From contig NZ_LMNX01000002.1 of assembly GCF_001423425.1 (NCBI RefSeq), positions 620,001 through 684,000 on the forward strand: a DNA stretch of 64,000 bases. The letters run 5' to 3'. Positions 9,009-17,595 of the stretch are shown piece by piece (the first letter of the stretch is position 1; each line of letters opens with the position of its first letter). The translations under genes were made by a program, and so were the position numbers. The stretch is from Rhizobium sp. Leaf306 (GTDB taxonomy: Bacteria > Pseudomonadota > Alphaproteobacteria > Rhizobiales > Rhizobiaceae). Below the pieces are notes generated by a model. The model worked only from the letters and a program-made list of their open reading frames with translations. It did no database searches and had not been told where the DNA came from.

Positions 9009-10463
9009 ATGCCAATCGATATCCTGATGCCCGCGCTTTCTCCCACGATGGAAGAAGGCACGCTCAGCAAGTGGCTGAAAAAAGAGGGTGACAAGGTCAC
9101 CTCCGGCGACGTGATCGCCGAAATCGAGACCGACAAGGCGACCATGGAAGTGGAAGCTGTGGATGAAGGCGTGATCGGCAAGCTGCTGATCGAGGCCGGC
9201 ACCGAGAACGTCAAGGTCAACACCAAGATCGCAATCCTGCTTGCCGAAGGCGAAACCGCCGACGACATGAAGGCTGACAAGCCTGCACAGGAAAGTGCGC
9301 CCCAGGCAGACGCTCCGAAGGCAGACGCTCCGAAGGCCGATGCCGATACTCCGGCGGCGACCTCCGATGCTGCCGGCGGCAAGGCTCGCGAAGCCAAGGA
9401 CGAGACACCTGCTGACGCCAAGGTGCCGGCCCAGCCGAAGATCGACATTGCTGCCGATCCGGACATTCCAGCTGGCACCGAAATGGTGATGACCACGGTT
9501 CGCGAAGCGCTTCGCGATGCCATGGCCGAAGAAATGCGTCGCGATGGCGATGTGTTCGTGATGGGTGAGGAAGTCGCCGAATACCAAGGCGCCTACAAGA
9601 TCACGCAAGGCCTGCTGCAGGAATTCGGCGCGCGTCGCGTCGTCGATACGCCGATCACCGAACACGGCTTTGCCGGCGTCGGCGTCGGTGCTGCAATGGC
9701 CGGCCTGAAGCCGATCGTCGAGTTCATGACGTTCAACTTCGCCATGCAGGCGATCGACCACATCATCAACTCGGCTGCCAAGACGCTCTACATGTCCGGC
9801 GGCCAGATGGGTGCGCCGATCGTGTTCCGTGGTCCGAACGGCGCCGCTGCCCGCGTTGGCGCACAGCACAGCCAGGACTATGCCGCTTGGTACAGCCAGA
9901 TCCCGGGCCTCAAGGTCGTCATGCCCTATACGGCTGCCGATGCGAAGGGTCTTTTGAAGGCTGCGATCCGCGATCCGAACCCGGTCATCTTCCTGGAAAA
10001 CGAGATCCTCTACGGACAGCAGTTCGAAGTGCCGAAGCTGGACGATTTCGTTCTGCCGATCGGCAAGGCGCGTATCCACAAGACGGGCAAGGACGTCACT
10101 GTCGTGTCCTTCGGTATCGGCATGGCCTATGCCACGAAGGCGGTTGCCGAACTCGAGAAGGACGGCATCGATGTCGAACTGATCGATCTTCGCACCATCC
10201 GTCCGATGGACCTGCCGACCGTGATCGAATCGGTGAAGAAGACGGGTCGTCTGGTCACCGTCGAGGAAGGCTATCCGCAGTCGTCGGTTGGCACCGAAAT
10301 TGCCACCCGCGTGATGCAGCAGGCCTTCGACTATCTCGATGCGCCGATCCTGACGATCGCCGGCAAGGACGTGCCCATGCCTTACGCCGCCAACCTTGAA
10401 AAGCTGGCGCTGCCGAATGTCGGTGAAGTCGTTCAGGCGGTTAAGACCGTCTGCTACAAGTAA
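9009..10463 (+). CDS. pdhB: Pyruvate dehydrogenase E1 component, beta subunit with N-terminal lipoyl domain
   Basis: The 484-residue protein starts at ATG 9009, where GGGGAGGG precedes it. Residues 1-80 are a lipoyl domain with the modified lysine K43 in [12 protein letters not shown] flexible Ala/Pro/Lys/Asp linker (about 85-145) follows, and then the transketolase-type E1 beta domain ([24 protein letters not shown] onward, with [18 protein letters not shown]). A lipoyl domain on E1 beta is a known alphaproteobacterial feature, so the complex has lipoyl groups on both E1 beta and E2. The linker has a short repeated unit ([15 protein letters not shown]). Confidence 0.96.
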   Translation: MPIDILMPALSPTMEEGTLSKWLKKEGDKVTSGDVIAEIETDKATMEVEAVDEGVIGKLLIEAGTENVKVNTKIAILLAEGETADDMKADKPAQESAPQADAPKADAPKADADTPAATSDAAGGKAREAKDETPADAKVPAQPKIDIAADPDIPAGTEMVMTTVREALRDAMAEEMRRDGDVFVMGEEVAEYQGAYKITQGLLQEFGARRVVDTPITEHGFAGVGVGAAMAGLKPIVEFMTFNFAMQAIDHIINSAAKTLYMSGGQMGAPIVFRGPNGAAARVGAQHSQDYAAWYSQIPGLKVVMPYTAADAKGLLKAAIRDPNPVIFLENEILYGQQFEVPKLDDFVLPIGKARIHKTGKDVTVVSFGIGMAYATKAVAELEKDGIDVELIDLRTIRPMDLPTVIESVKKTGRLVTVEEGYPQSSVGTEIATRVMQQAFDYLDAPILTIAGKDVPMPYAANLEKLALPNVGEVVQAVKTVCYK

Positions 10464-10473
10464 GGATCCGGTT

Positions 10474-10767
10474 ATGCCGAAATCTTCTGTGAAGCAGATT
10501 CTGCCGGTTTCCGGTTCTTGGTTCCGAGTGATCGGCACCAAGAACAACCCGGTCTTTGAAAGAATTGTGTTCTGGGCCTTGGTCAAGACCGAAGACACCG
10601 AGGTGATCGTCGGTGTCCCGCGCGAAGAGATTGGCGTGATTGGTGCCGTAGACGGCTGGCTTGAAGACGTTGCCGGTTACATCGAAGTGACGCCTGAGGA
10701 CGTCACCCGGCTGACGGAACATCCTGACGAACTTGCCCAGTTTGAACTTATGTGGGCGGAGGATTAA
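10474..10767 (+). CDS. Unrecognised 97-residue protein inside the pyruvate dehydrogenase operon
   Basis: I do not recognise a family. The frame starts at ATG 10474, 10 bp after pdhB, and stops one base before the pdhC ATG, so its translation is probably coupled to pdhC. Its last codons (GCGGAGGAT) also supply the pdhC ribosome site. The protein is mixed and acidic, with a conserved-looking aromatic start ([21 protein letters not shown]), a middle with many Val and Ile ([16 protein letters not shown]) and an acidic end. No signal peptide, membrane segment or Cys pair is seen. The position suggests a role connected to the complex, but that is inference. Confidence 0.75.
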   Translation: MPKSSVKQILPVSGSWFRVIGTKNNPVFERIVFWALVKTEDTEVIVGVPREEIGVIGAVDGWLEDVAGYIEVTPEDVTRLTEHPDELAQFELMWAED

Positions 10768-10768
10768 C

Positions 10769-12166
10769 ATGCCTATCAACATCACCATGCCTGCCCTGTC
10801 GCCGACCATGGAGGAGGGCAACCTCGCCAAGTGGCTGGTCAAGGAAGGCGATACGGTCAAGTCCGGCGACGTGATCGCCGAAATCGAGACCGACAAGGCG
10901 ACGATGGAAGTCGAAGCCGTCGACGAAGGCGTTGTCGCCAAGCTGGTGGTTCCGGCCGGCACCGAAGGCGTCAAGGTCAACGCCCTGATCGCCATCCTTG
11001 CGGTCGACGGCGAAGATGTTTCGGCTGCCGCTTCCGGCGGCGAGGCTCCGAAGGCTGAAGCCCCGAAGGCAGATGCTCCGAAGGCTGAAGCAGCTCCTGC
11101 GGAGAAGGCGTCCGAAGCGCCGAAGTCCGAAGCCAGTTCCGACAAGCCGCTGACGGATGCCGCTCCGGCACCGTCGACGCCTGCTCCGAAGGCAGAAGAC
11201 GGCAAGCGTGTGTTCTCCTCACCGCTTGCCCGTCGGATGGCCAAGGAAGCCGGTCTCGATCTCACCGGTGTTACCGGCACCGGTCCGCATGGCCGTGTCG
11301 TCAAGGCCGATATCGAGAAGGCCGCCGCTTCCGGCGGTGCAAAGGCCGCTCCGTCCGCGACGACGCCGGCAACCGCCGGTGCCGCTCAGGCTCCAGCCGC
11401 GCCAATGGCAAAGGGTCCGTCGGACGACAACATCATGAAGCTGTTTGCGGAAGGCTCCTACGAGCTTCTGCCGCATGACGGCATGCGCAAGACGATCGCC
11501 TCGCGCCTGACCGAGTCGACCCAGACGGTTCCATCGTATTTCGTTTCGATGGACTGCGAACTCGATGCCATGCTCAAGCTGCGCGCCGAGATCAATGCGT
11601 CCGCGCCGGTGAAGAAGACGGAAAAGGGTGAGGTTCCGGCCTTCAAGCTTTCCGTCAACGACTTCATCATCAAGGCGATGGCGCTGGCGCTTCGGGATGT
11701 TCCGATGGCGAACGCCTCCTGGACGTCTTCTGCCCGCGTCCTGCACAAGCATGCGGATGTCGGCGTTGCCGTCTCGATCCCGGACGGTCTGATCACTCCG
11801 ATCGTCCGCAAGGCCGAGACGAAGACGCTTTCGGTCATCTCCAACGAGGTCAAGGATCTCGCCAAGCGGGCCCGCGACAAGAAGCTGAAGCCGGAAGAAT
11901 ACCAGGGCGGCACCACGTCGGTGTCAAACCTCGGCATGTTCGGTGTCTCCAACTTCACGTCGATCATCAACCTGCCGCAGGCCTCGATCGTCTCCATTGG
12001 CGCCGGTGTCGAAAAGCCGATCGTTCGTGGCGGCAAACTCGAAGTCGGCACGGTGATGACGGCAACGTTCGCCTTCGACCACCGCGTCATCGACGGCGCG
12101 CTCGGCGCAGAGCTTGCCTCGGCCTTCAAGCGCTACATCGAAAGCCCGATGGGCATGCTGGTTTAA
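10769..12166 (+). CDS. pdhC: Dihydrolipoyllysine acetyltransferase, E2 of pyruvate dehydrogenase
   Basis: E2 forms the core of the complex and moves the acetyl group from lipoate to coenzyme A. The 465-residue protein has one lipoyl domain (1-80, modified K43 in ETDKATMEV) and an Ala/Pro/Lys linker with repeats of PKAEAPKAD. Next come a peripheral-subunit-binding domain ([20 protein letters not shown]) and a second linker, and then the catalytic domain. The catalytic motif DHRVIDGA is at 437-444, with H438 and D442. The start at 10769 is one base after the preceding stop. In some rhizobia this gene is named pdhB and the E1 genes are both pdhA. Confidence 0.96.
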   Translation: MPINITMPALSPTMEEGNLAKWLVKEGDTVKSGDVIAEIETDKATMEVEAVDEGVVAKLVVPAGTEGVKVNALIAILAVDGEDVSAAASGGEAPKAEAPKADAPKAEAAPAEKASEAPKSEASSDKPLTDAAPAPSTPAPKAEDGKRVFSSPLARRMAKEAGLDLTGVTGTGPHGRVVKADIEKAAASGGAKAAPSATTPATAGAAQAPAAPMAKGPSDDNIMKLFAEGSYELLPHDGMRKTIASRLTESTQTVPSYFVSMDCELDAMLKLRAEINASAPVKKTEKGEVPAFKLSVNDFIIKAMALALRDVPMANASWTSSARVLHKHADVGVAVSIPDGLITPIVRKAETKTLSVISNEVKDLAKRARDKKLKPEEYQGGTTSVSNLGMFGVSNFTSIINLPQASIVSIGAGVEKPIVRGGKLEVGTVMTATFAFDHRVIDGALGAELASAFKRYIESPMGMLV

Positions 12167-12173
12167 GAAATCT

Positions 12174-12197
12174 CGGCCGCGGCCTAAGTCGCGGCCG
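12174..12197 (+). terminator. GC-rich hairpin after pdhC
   Basis: CGGCCGCG (12174-12181) pairs with CGCGGCCG (12190-12197) around an 8-nt loop, 8 bp after the pdhC stop. No T-run follows, so it may be a partial terminator or a 3' RNA-protecting structure. Confidence 0.4.
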
Positions 12198-12289
12198 TTC
12201 CCATCGGTGAATGCGCTTGATGCGTGACATTTGTAAGCTGCTCCACCATATTTGATGGAGCGGAATACGGTCCGCTCAGGAGCACGTCG

Positions 12290-12532
12290 ATGGCGAACGA
12301 ACCGGTGGACATGATCATGCCGATGCTGCGTGAAATACGCGGTGAAATGCATGAGATACGCGGTGAACTCGGTGCCGTGAAACAGCAATTGCACAAGCTT
12401 GAGATCGGCCAGAAGAGTATTCGCAATGCGCTGACCGCCGATACAATGCTCTCGAAGTTCATGACCGGTGATTTCGAGGAGCGGATATCCGAGCTTGAAA
12501 GCAAGGTCGAGACGCTGATGAAGGGGACCTGA
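12290..12532 (+). CDS. Small coiled-coil protein, unknown function
   Basis: The 80-residue protein starts at ATG 12290, with AGGAG 6-7 nt before it. It is almost wholly helical with heptad-like spacing (MPMLREIRGEMHEIRGELG, then a second helix FEERISELESKVETLM). A short internal duplication, EIRGEMHEIRGEL, is visible in both DNA and protein. No membrane segment or catalytic motif is seen. It lies alone between pdhC and the SGNH hydrolase, in the direction of the pyruvate dehydrogenase genes. It probably forms dimers or higher oligomers; no function can be assigned. Confidence 0.7.
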   Translation: MANEPVDMIMPMLREIRGEMHEIRGELGAVKQQLHKLEIGQKSIRNALTADTMLSKFMTGDFEERISELESKVETLMKGT

Positions 12533-12558
12533 CCTCGACAGGGACAGGTCGGCAGGGA

Positions 12559-13218
12559 ATGACTGGGCGTATGGACACTATGAAAACCGTTCTCTGCTTC
12601 GGCGACAGTCTCACATGGGGGTATGACCCCGTTGGTCCCGGTCGTCACGCGTTCGAGGATCGCTGGACGAGCGTGCTTGCCGCCGCACTCGGAGACGAGG
12701 TCACGGTCATTGCCGAGGGCCTGAACGGGCGCACGACCGGCTACGACGACCATCTCGCCGATTGCGATCGCAACGGGGTGAGGAATTTCCCGACGGTCCT
12801 GCATACCCATATGCCGCTTGATCTCGTCATCATCATGCTTGGCACCAACGACATGAAGCCTGTCATCGCCGGCACGGCGCATGCTGCGCGGGCCGGGATC
12901 CAGCGGCTGGTCGCACTGATCCGTCACCACGAATGGTCGTTCGACTATGATGCACCGGACGTACTGATCGTTTCGCCGCCACCGCTTTGCGAGACCGGGG
13001 ACCCGATCTTTTCGGCGATGTTCCAGGGCGGGATCGAGCAGTCGTCGATGCTGGCCTCGCTGTACCGCGATCTTGCCGACGAGCTCGGGTGCGGCTTTTT
13101 CGATGCAGGTTCGGTCTCAAAGACCAGCCCGCTCGACGGTGTGCATCTGACCGCTGAAGACACCCGCGCCATCGGCCGCGGCCTTGAGCCGATCGTCCGG
13201 ATGATGCTCGGTATCTGA
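12559..13218 (+). CDS. SGNH/GDSL-type esterase (arylesterase family)
   Basis: The protein has the SGNH hydrolase blocks: GDS in VLCFGDSLTWGYD with the catalytic Ser, a Gly block (EGLNGRTTG), GTND in IIMLGTNDMKP with the Asn, and a C-terminal DGVHLTAED with the Asp-x-x-His pair. It therefore hydrolyses ester bonds of small acyl or aryl substrates; the natural substrate is unknown. No signal peptide is seen, so it is probably cytoplasmic. Three in-frame starts compete (12559, 12571, 12580). The family usually begins close to the third, MKTVLCFGDS, so the true start may be 12580. Its place between pdhC and lpd is common in rhizobia. Confidence 0.88.
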   Translation: MTGRMDTMKTVLCFGDSLTWGYDPVGPGRHAFEDRWTSVLAAALGDEVTVIAEGLNGRTTGYDDHLADCDRNGVRNFPTVLHTHMPLDLVIIMLGTNDMKPVIAGTAHAARAGIQRLVALIRHHEWSFDYDAPDVLIVSPPPLCETGDPIFSAMFQGGIEQSSMLASLYRDLADELGCGFFDAGSVSKTSPLDGVHLTAEDTRAIGRGLEPIVRMMLGI

Positions 13219-13295
13219 CCCAAGAATTCACATCGGCAGGCCGCGTATGGATGGTCGCCGCAGACACAGACTTAAAAAGACAAAGGCAGGAAACA

Positions 13296-14759
13296 ATGGC
13301 TCAGTCCTACGATCTCATCGTTATCGGCGCCGGTCCGGGCGGTTATATCGCCGCGATCCGTGCATCCCAGCTGGGCATGAAGGTTGCCGTCGTCGAGCGC
13401 GAGCATCTGGCCGGCATCTGCTCCAACTGGGGCTGCATCCCGACCAAGGCGCTGCTTCGGACAGCCGACGTGCTGCATACCGCGCAGCATGCCAAGGATT
13501 ACGGCCTGACGCTGGAAGGCACGATCAAGCCTGACGTTAAGGCGGTCGTTGCGCGTTCGCGCGGCATTGCCAACCGCATGAACAGCGGCGTCGGCTTCCT
13601 GTTCAAGAAGAACAAGATCGATATCATCTGGGGCGAAGCCAAGGTCACCAAGCCGGCATCCGGTTCGCAAATGGCCGAAATCGTCGTCGGCAAGATCACC
13701 AAGGAGATCGTGCAGCCTCAGGGTCCTGTTCCCAAGAACACACTGGGCGAGGGCACCTACACCGCCAAGCACGTCATCGTCGCCACCGGCGCCCGTCCGC
13801 GTGCGCTGCCGGGTATCGAGCCCGATGGCAAGCTGATCTGGACCTACTTCGAAGCGATGAAGCCGGAAGAGTTGCCGAAGTCGCTGCTCGTCATGGGGTC
13901 TGGCGCGATCGGCATCGAGTTTGCGTCGTTCTATCGCACCATGGGCGTCGACGTGACCGTGGTCGAAATCATGAGCCAGGTCATGCCGGTCGAGGATGCA
14001 GAAATTTCGGCCTTCGCCAAGAAGCAGTTCGACAAGCAGGGCATCAAGATCCATCTCGAAGCCAAGGTTTCGAAGGTCGAGAAGGGTGCAAACTCGATCA
14101 CTGCCACGATCGAGAAGAAGGACGGCACGTCGGAGAAGATCACTGCCGACCGCATGATCTCGGCTGTCGGCGTGCAGGCCAATATCGAGAATATCGGGCT
14201 TGAGGCTGTCGGCGTGAAGACCGACCGCGGCTTTATCGTCATCGACGGTTACGGCAAGACCAATGTCGAGGGTATCTACGCGATCGGCGATGTCGCCGGT
14301 GGTCCGCTGCTTGCGCACAAGGCCGAGCATGAGGCCGTCGTCTGCATCGAGAAGATCGCCGGCCTGCCTAACGTGCACGCCATGGACAAGAGCAAGATCC
14401 CGGGCTGCACCTATTGCAATCCGCAGGTCGCGTCGGTTGGTCTGACCGAAGCCAAGGCCAAGGAGCAGGGCCGCGAGATCCGCGTCGGCCGCTTCTCGTT
14501 TGCAGCCAATGGCAAGGCCGTTGCGCTTGGCGAGGACCAGGGCATGGTCAAGACGATCTTCGACAAGAAGACCGGCGAGCTGATCGGTGCGCATATGGTT
14601 GGGGCGGAAGTGACAGAACTGATCCAGGGCTTCGTCGTCGCCATGAACCTCGAGACGACAGAGGAAGACCTGATGCACACCATCTTCCCGCATCCGACGA
14701 TTTCGGAATCGATGAAGGAAAGCGTTCTCGATGCCTATGGCCGCGTCCTGAACGCTTAG
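13296..14759 (+). CDS. lpdA: Dihydrolipoyl dehydrogenase, E3 component
   Basis: E3 reoxidises dihydrolipoyl groups with FAD and NAD. The 487-residue protein starts at ATG 13296 after GGCAGGAAAC. It has the FAD motif GAGPGGYIAAIRA, the redox disulfide C42-x4-C47 (ICSNWGCIPTKAL), the NAD motif GSGAIGIEF, the second FAD motif YAIGDVAG and the C-terminal active-site His-Glu in HPTISESMKE. An insertion of about 25 residues around 125-150, with PASGSQMAEIVVG and VQPQGPVPKNTLG, is present compared with short E3 forms. Its position in the pyruvate dehydrogenase cluster indicates that it serves that complex. Confidence 0.96.
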   Translation: MAQSYDLIVIGAGPGGYIAAIRASQLGMKVAVVEREHLAGICSNWGCIPTKALLRTADVLHTAQHAKDYGLTLEGTIKPDVKAVVARSRGIANRMNSGVGFLFKKNKIDIIWGEAKVTKPASGSQMAEIVVGKITKEIVQPQGPVPKNTLGEGTYTAKHVIVATGARPRALPGIEPDGKLIWTYFEAMKPEELPKSLLVMGSGAIGIEFASFYRTMGVDVTVVEIMSQVMPVEDAEISAFAKKQFDKQGIKIHLEAKVSKVEKGANSITATIEKKDGTSEKITADRMISAVGVQANIENIGLEAVGVKTDRGFIVIDGYGKTNVEGIYAIGDVAGGPLLAHKAEHEAVVCIEKIAGLPNVHAMDKSKIPGCTYCNPQVASVGLTEAKAKEQGREIRVGRFSFAANGKAVALGEDQGMVKTIFDKKTGELIGAHMVGAEVTELIQGFVVAMNLETTEEDLMHTIFPHPTISESMKESVLDAYGRVLNA

Positions 14760-14776
14760 GTCTCAGCGCCGATTGC

Positions 14777-14800
14777 ATATGGGCGGCTCGCCGCCCATAT
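14777..14800 (+). terminator. Perfect 10-bp hairpin after lpdA
   Basis: ATATGGGCGG (14777-14786) and CCGCCCATAT (14791-14800) form a perfect stem around CTCG, 17 bp after the lpdA stop and 29 bp before the next ATG. No T-run follows, so it may end transcription only weakly or protect the 3' end. Confidence 0.45.
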
Positions 14801-14829
14801 CTGCTGAAGAGGTTTGAACGGAGTAAGAC

Positions 14830-15075
14830 ATGGGCGTGGGCTGGTTTGCAGCAATCATCATCGGAGGCCTGGCAGGCTGGCTTGCCGGCAAACTGATGGA
14901 TATGCGCTTCGGCATCTTCATGAATATCGTGATCGGCATCGTCGGCGCTGTGATTGCCAACGCGATCTTCAATGCGGCCAACATCCATGTTGCCAGCGGT
15001 TGGCTGGGTTACCTCGTGCAGGGTTTCGTCGGCTCGTGCATTTTGCTATTTGTCGCAAAACTCGTCAGGCGTTGA
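14830..15075 (+). CDS. GlsB/YeaQ/YmgE-family small membrane protein
   Basis: The 81-residue protein is built of three Gly-rich hydrophobic segments: GWFAAIIIGGLAGWLAGKLM, IFMNIVIGIVGAVIANAIF and WLGYLVQGFVGSCILLFVA. It ends in a short basic tail, KLVRR. This is the pattern of the transglycosylase-associated (GlsB/YeaQ/YmgE) family, inner-membrane proteins often raised in stress but without a known biochemical role. It sits between lpdA and lipA in the same direction, with 37 bp to lipA, so it may be co-transcribed with lipA. Confidence 0.88.
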   Translation: MGVGWFAAIIIGGLAGWLAGKLMDMRFGIFMNIVIGIVGAVIANAIFNAANIHVASGWLGYLVQGFVGSCILLFVAKLVRR

Positions 15076-15112
15076 CGGTACCCGCATTCAAGGCGGTTGA
15101 GGACAGTAATTT

Positions 15113-16102
15113 ATGGTCACCATTCTCGACAGGATAAACCTCATCACCCCGGCCGCGGGCGATGAGAAGCGTGTCCGCCATCCGGAAAAGGCGCATCGGC
15201 CAGATACCGAGGTGCTGCGCAAGCCCGAATGGATCCGTGTCAAGGCGCCGGTTTCCAAGGGCTATCAGGAAACCCGCTCGATCGTGAAGGAGCACAAGCT
15301 CGTCACTGTTTGTGAAGAAGCGGGTTGCCCCAACATCGGCGAGTGCTGGGACAAGAAGCACGCCACGTTCATGATCATGGGCGAGATCTGCACGCGCGCC
15401 TGCGCGTTCTGCAACGTCTCGACCGGAAAGCCGAACGCGCTCGACCTGTCAGAGCCCGAGAATGTCGCAAAGGCCGTCAAGGAGATGGGCCTCAGCCACG
15501 TCGTCATCACCTCGGTCGATCGTGACGATCTGGCCGATGGCGGTGCCGAGCATTTCGAGAAGGTGATCTGGGCGATCCGTGCAGCGTCACCGTTGACGAC
15601 GATCGAGATCCTGACGCCGGACTTCCTCAAGAAGCCGGGCGCTCTCGAGCGCGTCGTTGCGGCAAAGCCTGACGTCTTCAACCACAATATGGAGACGGTG
15701 CCGGGCAATTATCTGACGGTTCGCCCCGGTGCCCGCTATTTCCACTCGGTTCGTCTGCTGCAGCGGGTGAAGGAACTGGATCCGACGATGTTTACCAAGT
15801 CGGGCATCATGGTCGGCCTCGGCGAAGAGCGCAACGAAGTGCTGCAGCTGATGGACGACCTGCGGACCGCCGACGTCGACTTCCTGACGATCGGCCAGTA
15901 TCTGCAGCCGACCCGCAAGCATCACGCGGTGATGAGTTTCGTGACGCCGGAGGAGTTCAAGTCCTACGAGACTGTGGCCTATACGAAGGGCTTCCTGATG
16001 GTGGCGTCCAGCCCGCTGACGCGGTCGTCGCATCACGCAGGCGATGATTTCGCCCGTCTGCGCGCCAATCGCGCCCGCAAGCTGCTCGCAGCAGCGGTGT
16101 AA
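15113..16102 (+). CDS. lipA: Lipoyl synthase
   Basis: A radical S-adenosylmethionine enzyme that inserts two sulfur atoms into octanoyl groups on lipoyl domains. It thereby makes the cofactor used by the neighbouring E1 beta and E2 proteins. The 329-residue protein has both iron-sulfur clusters: the auxiliary cluster C67-x4-C72-x5-C78 ([13 protein letters not shown]) and the radical-SAM cluster C93-x3-C97-x2-C100 (CTRACAFC). The C-terminal serine ligand region [10 protein letters not shown] is present. The first 45 residues are an unconserved-looking extension. The context next to lpdA and pdhABC is functionally coherent. Confidence 0.96.
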   Translation: MVTILDRINLITPAAGDEKRVRHPEKAHRPDTEVLRKPEWIRVKAPVSKGYQETRSIVKEHKLVTVCEEAGCPNIGECWDKKHATFMIMGEICTRACAFCNVSTGKPNALDLSEPENVAKAVKEMGLSHVVITSVDRDDLADGGAEHFEKVIWAIRAASPLTTIEILTPDFLKKPGALERVVAAKPDVFNHNMETVPGNYLTVRPGARYFHSVRLLQRVKELDPTMFTKSGIMVGLGEERNEVLQLMDDLRTADVDFLTIGQYLQPTRKHHAVMSFVTPEEFKSYETVAYTKGFLMVASSPLTRSSHHAGDDFARLRANRARKLLAAAV

Positions 16103-16121
16103 TCCGCACTTCTGCGGTCTG

Positions 16122-16141
16122 GCGGCCGATCACTCGGCCGC
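16122..16141. terminator. Hairpin at the convergent end of lipA and a small gene
   Basis: GCGGCCGA (16122-16129) pairs with TCGGCCGC (16134-16141) around TCAC, 19 bp after the lipA stop. It overlaps the stop codon of the small minus-strand gene. TT follows on the plus strand only, so it is at best a modest terminator. Confidence 0.45.
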
Positions 16142-16327
16142 TTGAACCTTCTCGATCTTATCCTGATTCTTGTCCTGCCCGCGGCGGCGCTCGCGCAGCG
16201 TTGTGCGGTGTCCGCGTGTCTCGGCTTTCGCCATTTCCACAAAATAGGCGAGCATGGGGAGCTGGTTCATATCGGCCAGTTGCTTGGCGGATTCGAGCAG
16301 CTTGATCATTTGTGTGAAGTCATCCAT
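16130..16327 (-). CDS. Small protein of unknown function
   Basis: The 65-residue protein has an N-terminal amphipathic helix with many Leu and Met (MIKLLESAKQLADMNQLP, then MLAYFVEMAKAE) and a basic, highly charged C-terminal half (RERRRGQDKNQDKIEK). No signal peptide or known motif is seen. It is convergent with lipA. The composition fits a real, conserved small gene rather than a shadow, because no other gene occupies this stretch and codon use is like its neighbours. A role cannot be given. Confidence 0.6.
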   Translation of the reverse strand: MDDFTQMIKLLESAKQLADMNQLPMLAYFVEMAKAETRGHRTTLRERRRGQDKNQDKIEKVQAAE

Positions 16328-16442
16328 GGAATGCGTCTTTCCGACAGGTAAAGGCCAGTCATCTCCCGTGAAGCGTTATACGCAGGATTGATCCCGCGGA
16401 TCATTACAACTTCATTGCTGAGACATTAAAATTATTTAATCT

Positions 16443-16527
16443 TTGGGCCTCCCGTTATCGAGCCGAGCGGCGACGTCCCAGATATGCCTTGAAGCAACAA
16501 CCCGCCAGAGGGCGGGGCCATTTTTTT
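16443..16527 (+). ncRNA. Candidate trans-acting small RNA, alpha-r8/MmgR-like
   Basis: An AT-rich promoter-like stretch ends near 16440. It is followed by about 85 nt without a supported reading frame, with a CCTCCCG motif near the 5' end (16448-16454; it could pair with ribosome sites). The stretch ends in a clean Rho-independent terminator: CCCGCC (16501-16506), AGAG, GGCGGG (16511-16516), then seven T (16521-16527). From memory, this resembles the rhizobial alpha-r8 RNA MmgR (about 77 nt), reported to respond to nitrogen status through NtrC; I could not check the match. The ntrBC genes lie 3.5 kb downstream. Confidence 0.62.
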
Positions 16528-16632
16528 GGACGACAGCGAGAGCGCAGGATTTGGGCGCGCCTGATGTTGAAATCGCACCGACAGAGGCGTCAGCTTCTTG
16601 ATCTTCTGCCTGTGCGCGATTAACTCCACGAC

Positions 16633-17085
16633 ATGCCCAAGTTCGAAATACGCCGCCCCGTCAAGCATAGTCCCGAGAAGATGTACGCGCTGGTCGCCGA
16701 CATCGAGAAATATCCGGAATTCCTGCCGCTTTGTGAAGCGCTGTCGATCCGTTCCCGCAAGGAACGCGACGGCAAGGAGTTGCTGCTTGCCGACATGACC
16801 GTTGGCTACAAGGCGATCCGTGAGACTTTTACGACCCAGGTCCTGCTGCATCCGGCGGAGCAGGCGATCGATGTCAAATATATCGAAGGTCCGTTCAAGT
16901 ATCTCGATAACCGCTGGCGGTTCGAGCCGGCGACGGACGGTTCCGACGGTTGCACCGTTGCCTTCTTCATCGACTATGAATTCAAGAGCATGATTCTCGG
17001 CGCGCTGATGGGTTCGATGTTCGACCGCGCTTTCCGCATGTTTGCTGAAGCGTTCGAAGCGCGCGCGGACAAGATCTACGCCTGA
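16633..17085 (+). CDS. Coq10/RatA-family START-domain protein
   Basis: The 150-residue protein has the Coq10/RatA signature KMYALVADIEKYPEFLPLCEA at the start. It is followed by the beta-strands of a polyketide-cyclase/START fold (VKYIEGPFKYLDNRWRF) and a C-terminal amphipathic helix (AFRMFAEAFEARADKIYA). In mitochondria and alphaproteobacteria the Coq10 form binds ubiquinone or its precursors and supports respiration. Database entries often name such genes RatA toxin, which is less likely here. It is a single gene, convergent with the minus-strand cinA-like gene 12 bp away. Confidence 0.9.
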   Translation: MPKFEIRRPVKHSPEKMYALVADIEKYPEFLPLCEALSIRSRKERDGKELLLADMTVGYKAIRETFTTQVLLHPAEQAIDVKYIEGPFKYLDNRWRFEPATDGSDGCTVAFFIDYEFKSMILGALMGSMFDRAFRMFAEAFEARADKIYA

Positions 17086-17097
17086 TTGGGGTCAGGT

Positions 17098-17595
17098 TCA
17101 GGCCGCCGCCTCGAGCAGCATCTCCAGCGCCGTCCTGACGGTCGCAATCCGGATCTCGGTTCGGCCGATGTCGCCATAGCGCATCTCCCGGTGCAGGATC
17201 TTCCCGTTCCGGCCGCGCGCTGCGAGATGGACCAGCCCGACCGGCTTTTCGGCCGAGCCGCCGGCGGGGCCTGCTATGCCTGTTACGGCAACCGCGAGAC
17301 CGGCGCGGGAGCGGAACAGGGCGCCAGTTGCCATCAGCAGGGCAGTTTCCCTTGAGACGGCGCCGTGTGTTGCAAGCACCGACGAGGGCACTCCCAGCAT
17401 GTCTGTCTTCGCGTCATTGGTATAAGTGACAAAGCCGCGATCAACGACCGCCGACGACCCGGCGATCTCGGTCAGCGCTCCGGCGATCAGGCCGCCGGTG
17501 CAGGACTCCGCCGTCGAGACCATCAGCTTGCGCGCCGAAAACGTCTCGATGATGCGCCGGGCCTGTGCCTCGATATCATCAGGAAAGAGGCTCAT
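17098..17595 (-). CDS. CinA C-terminal-domain protein (nicotinamide-nucleotide amidase family)
   Basis: The 165-residue protein is the free-standing CinA C-terminal domain, without the N-terminal molybdopterin-binding part of full CinA. It has the catalytic motif [20 protein letters not shown] and [16 protein letters not shown], then [12 protein letters not shown] and a Gly-rich [10 protein letters not shown]. The PncC form deamidates nicotinamide mononucleotide to the acid in the pyridine nucleotide cycle. Its start overlaps the ispDF stop by 4 nt, so the two are translationally coupled. The activity is inferred from the family. Confidence 0.88.
   Translation of the reverse strand: MSLFPDDIEAQARRIIETFSARKLMVSTAESCTGGLIAGALTEIAGSSAVVDRGFVTYTNDAKTDMLGVPSSVLATHGAVSRETALLMATGALFRSRAGLAVAVTGIAGPAGGSAEKPVGLVHLAARGRNGKILHREMRYGDIGRTEIRIATVRTALEMLLEAAA

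Noticed and set aside
8000..9523. 507-codon frame antisense to pdhA and pdhB
   Set aside because: Low-complexity Ser/Ala and Asp/His product, created by the codon bias of the true genes on the other strand.
9006..10598. 530-codon frame antisense to pdhB
   Set aside because: The plus strand encodes a clear E1 beta; the antisense product has the His/Asp/Arg/Gly bias of a shadow.
16633..17085. Calling the Coq10-like gene a RatA toxin
   Set aside because: No antitoxin partner gene is adjacent; the motif and alphaproteobacterial context fit the ubiquinone-binding Coq10 role better.
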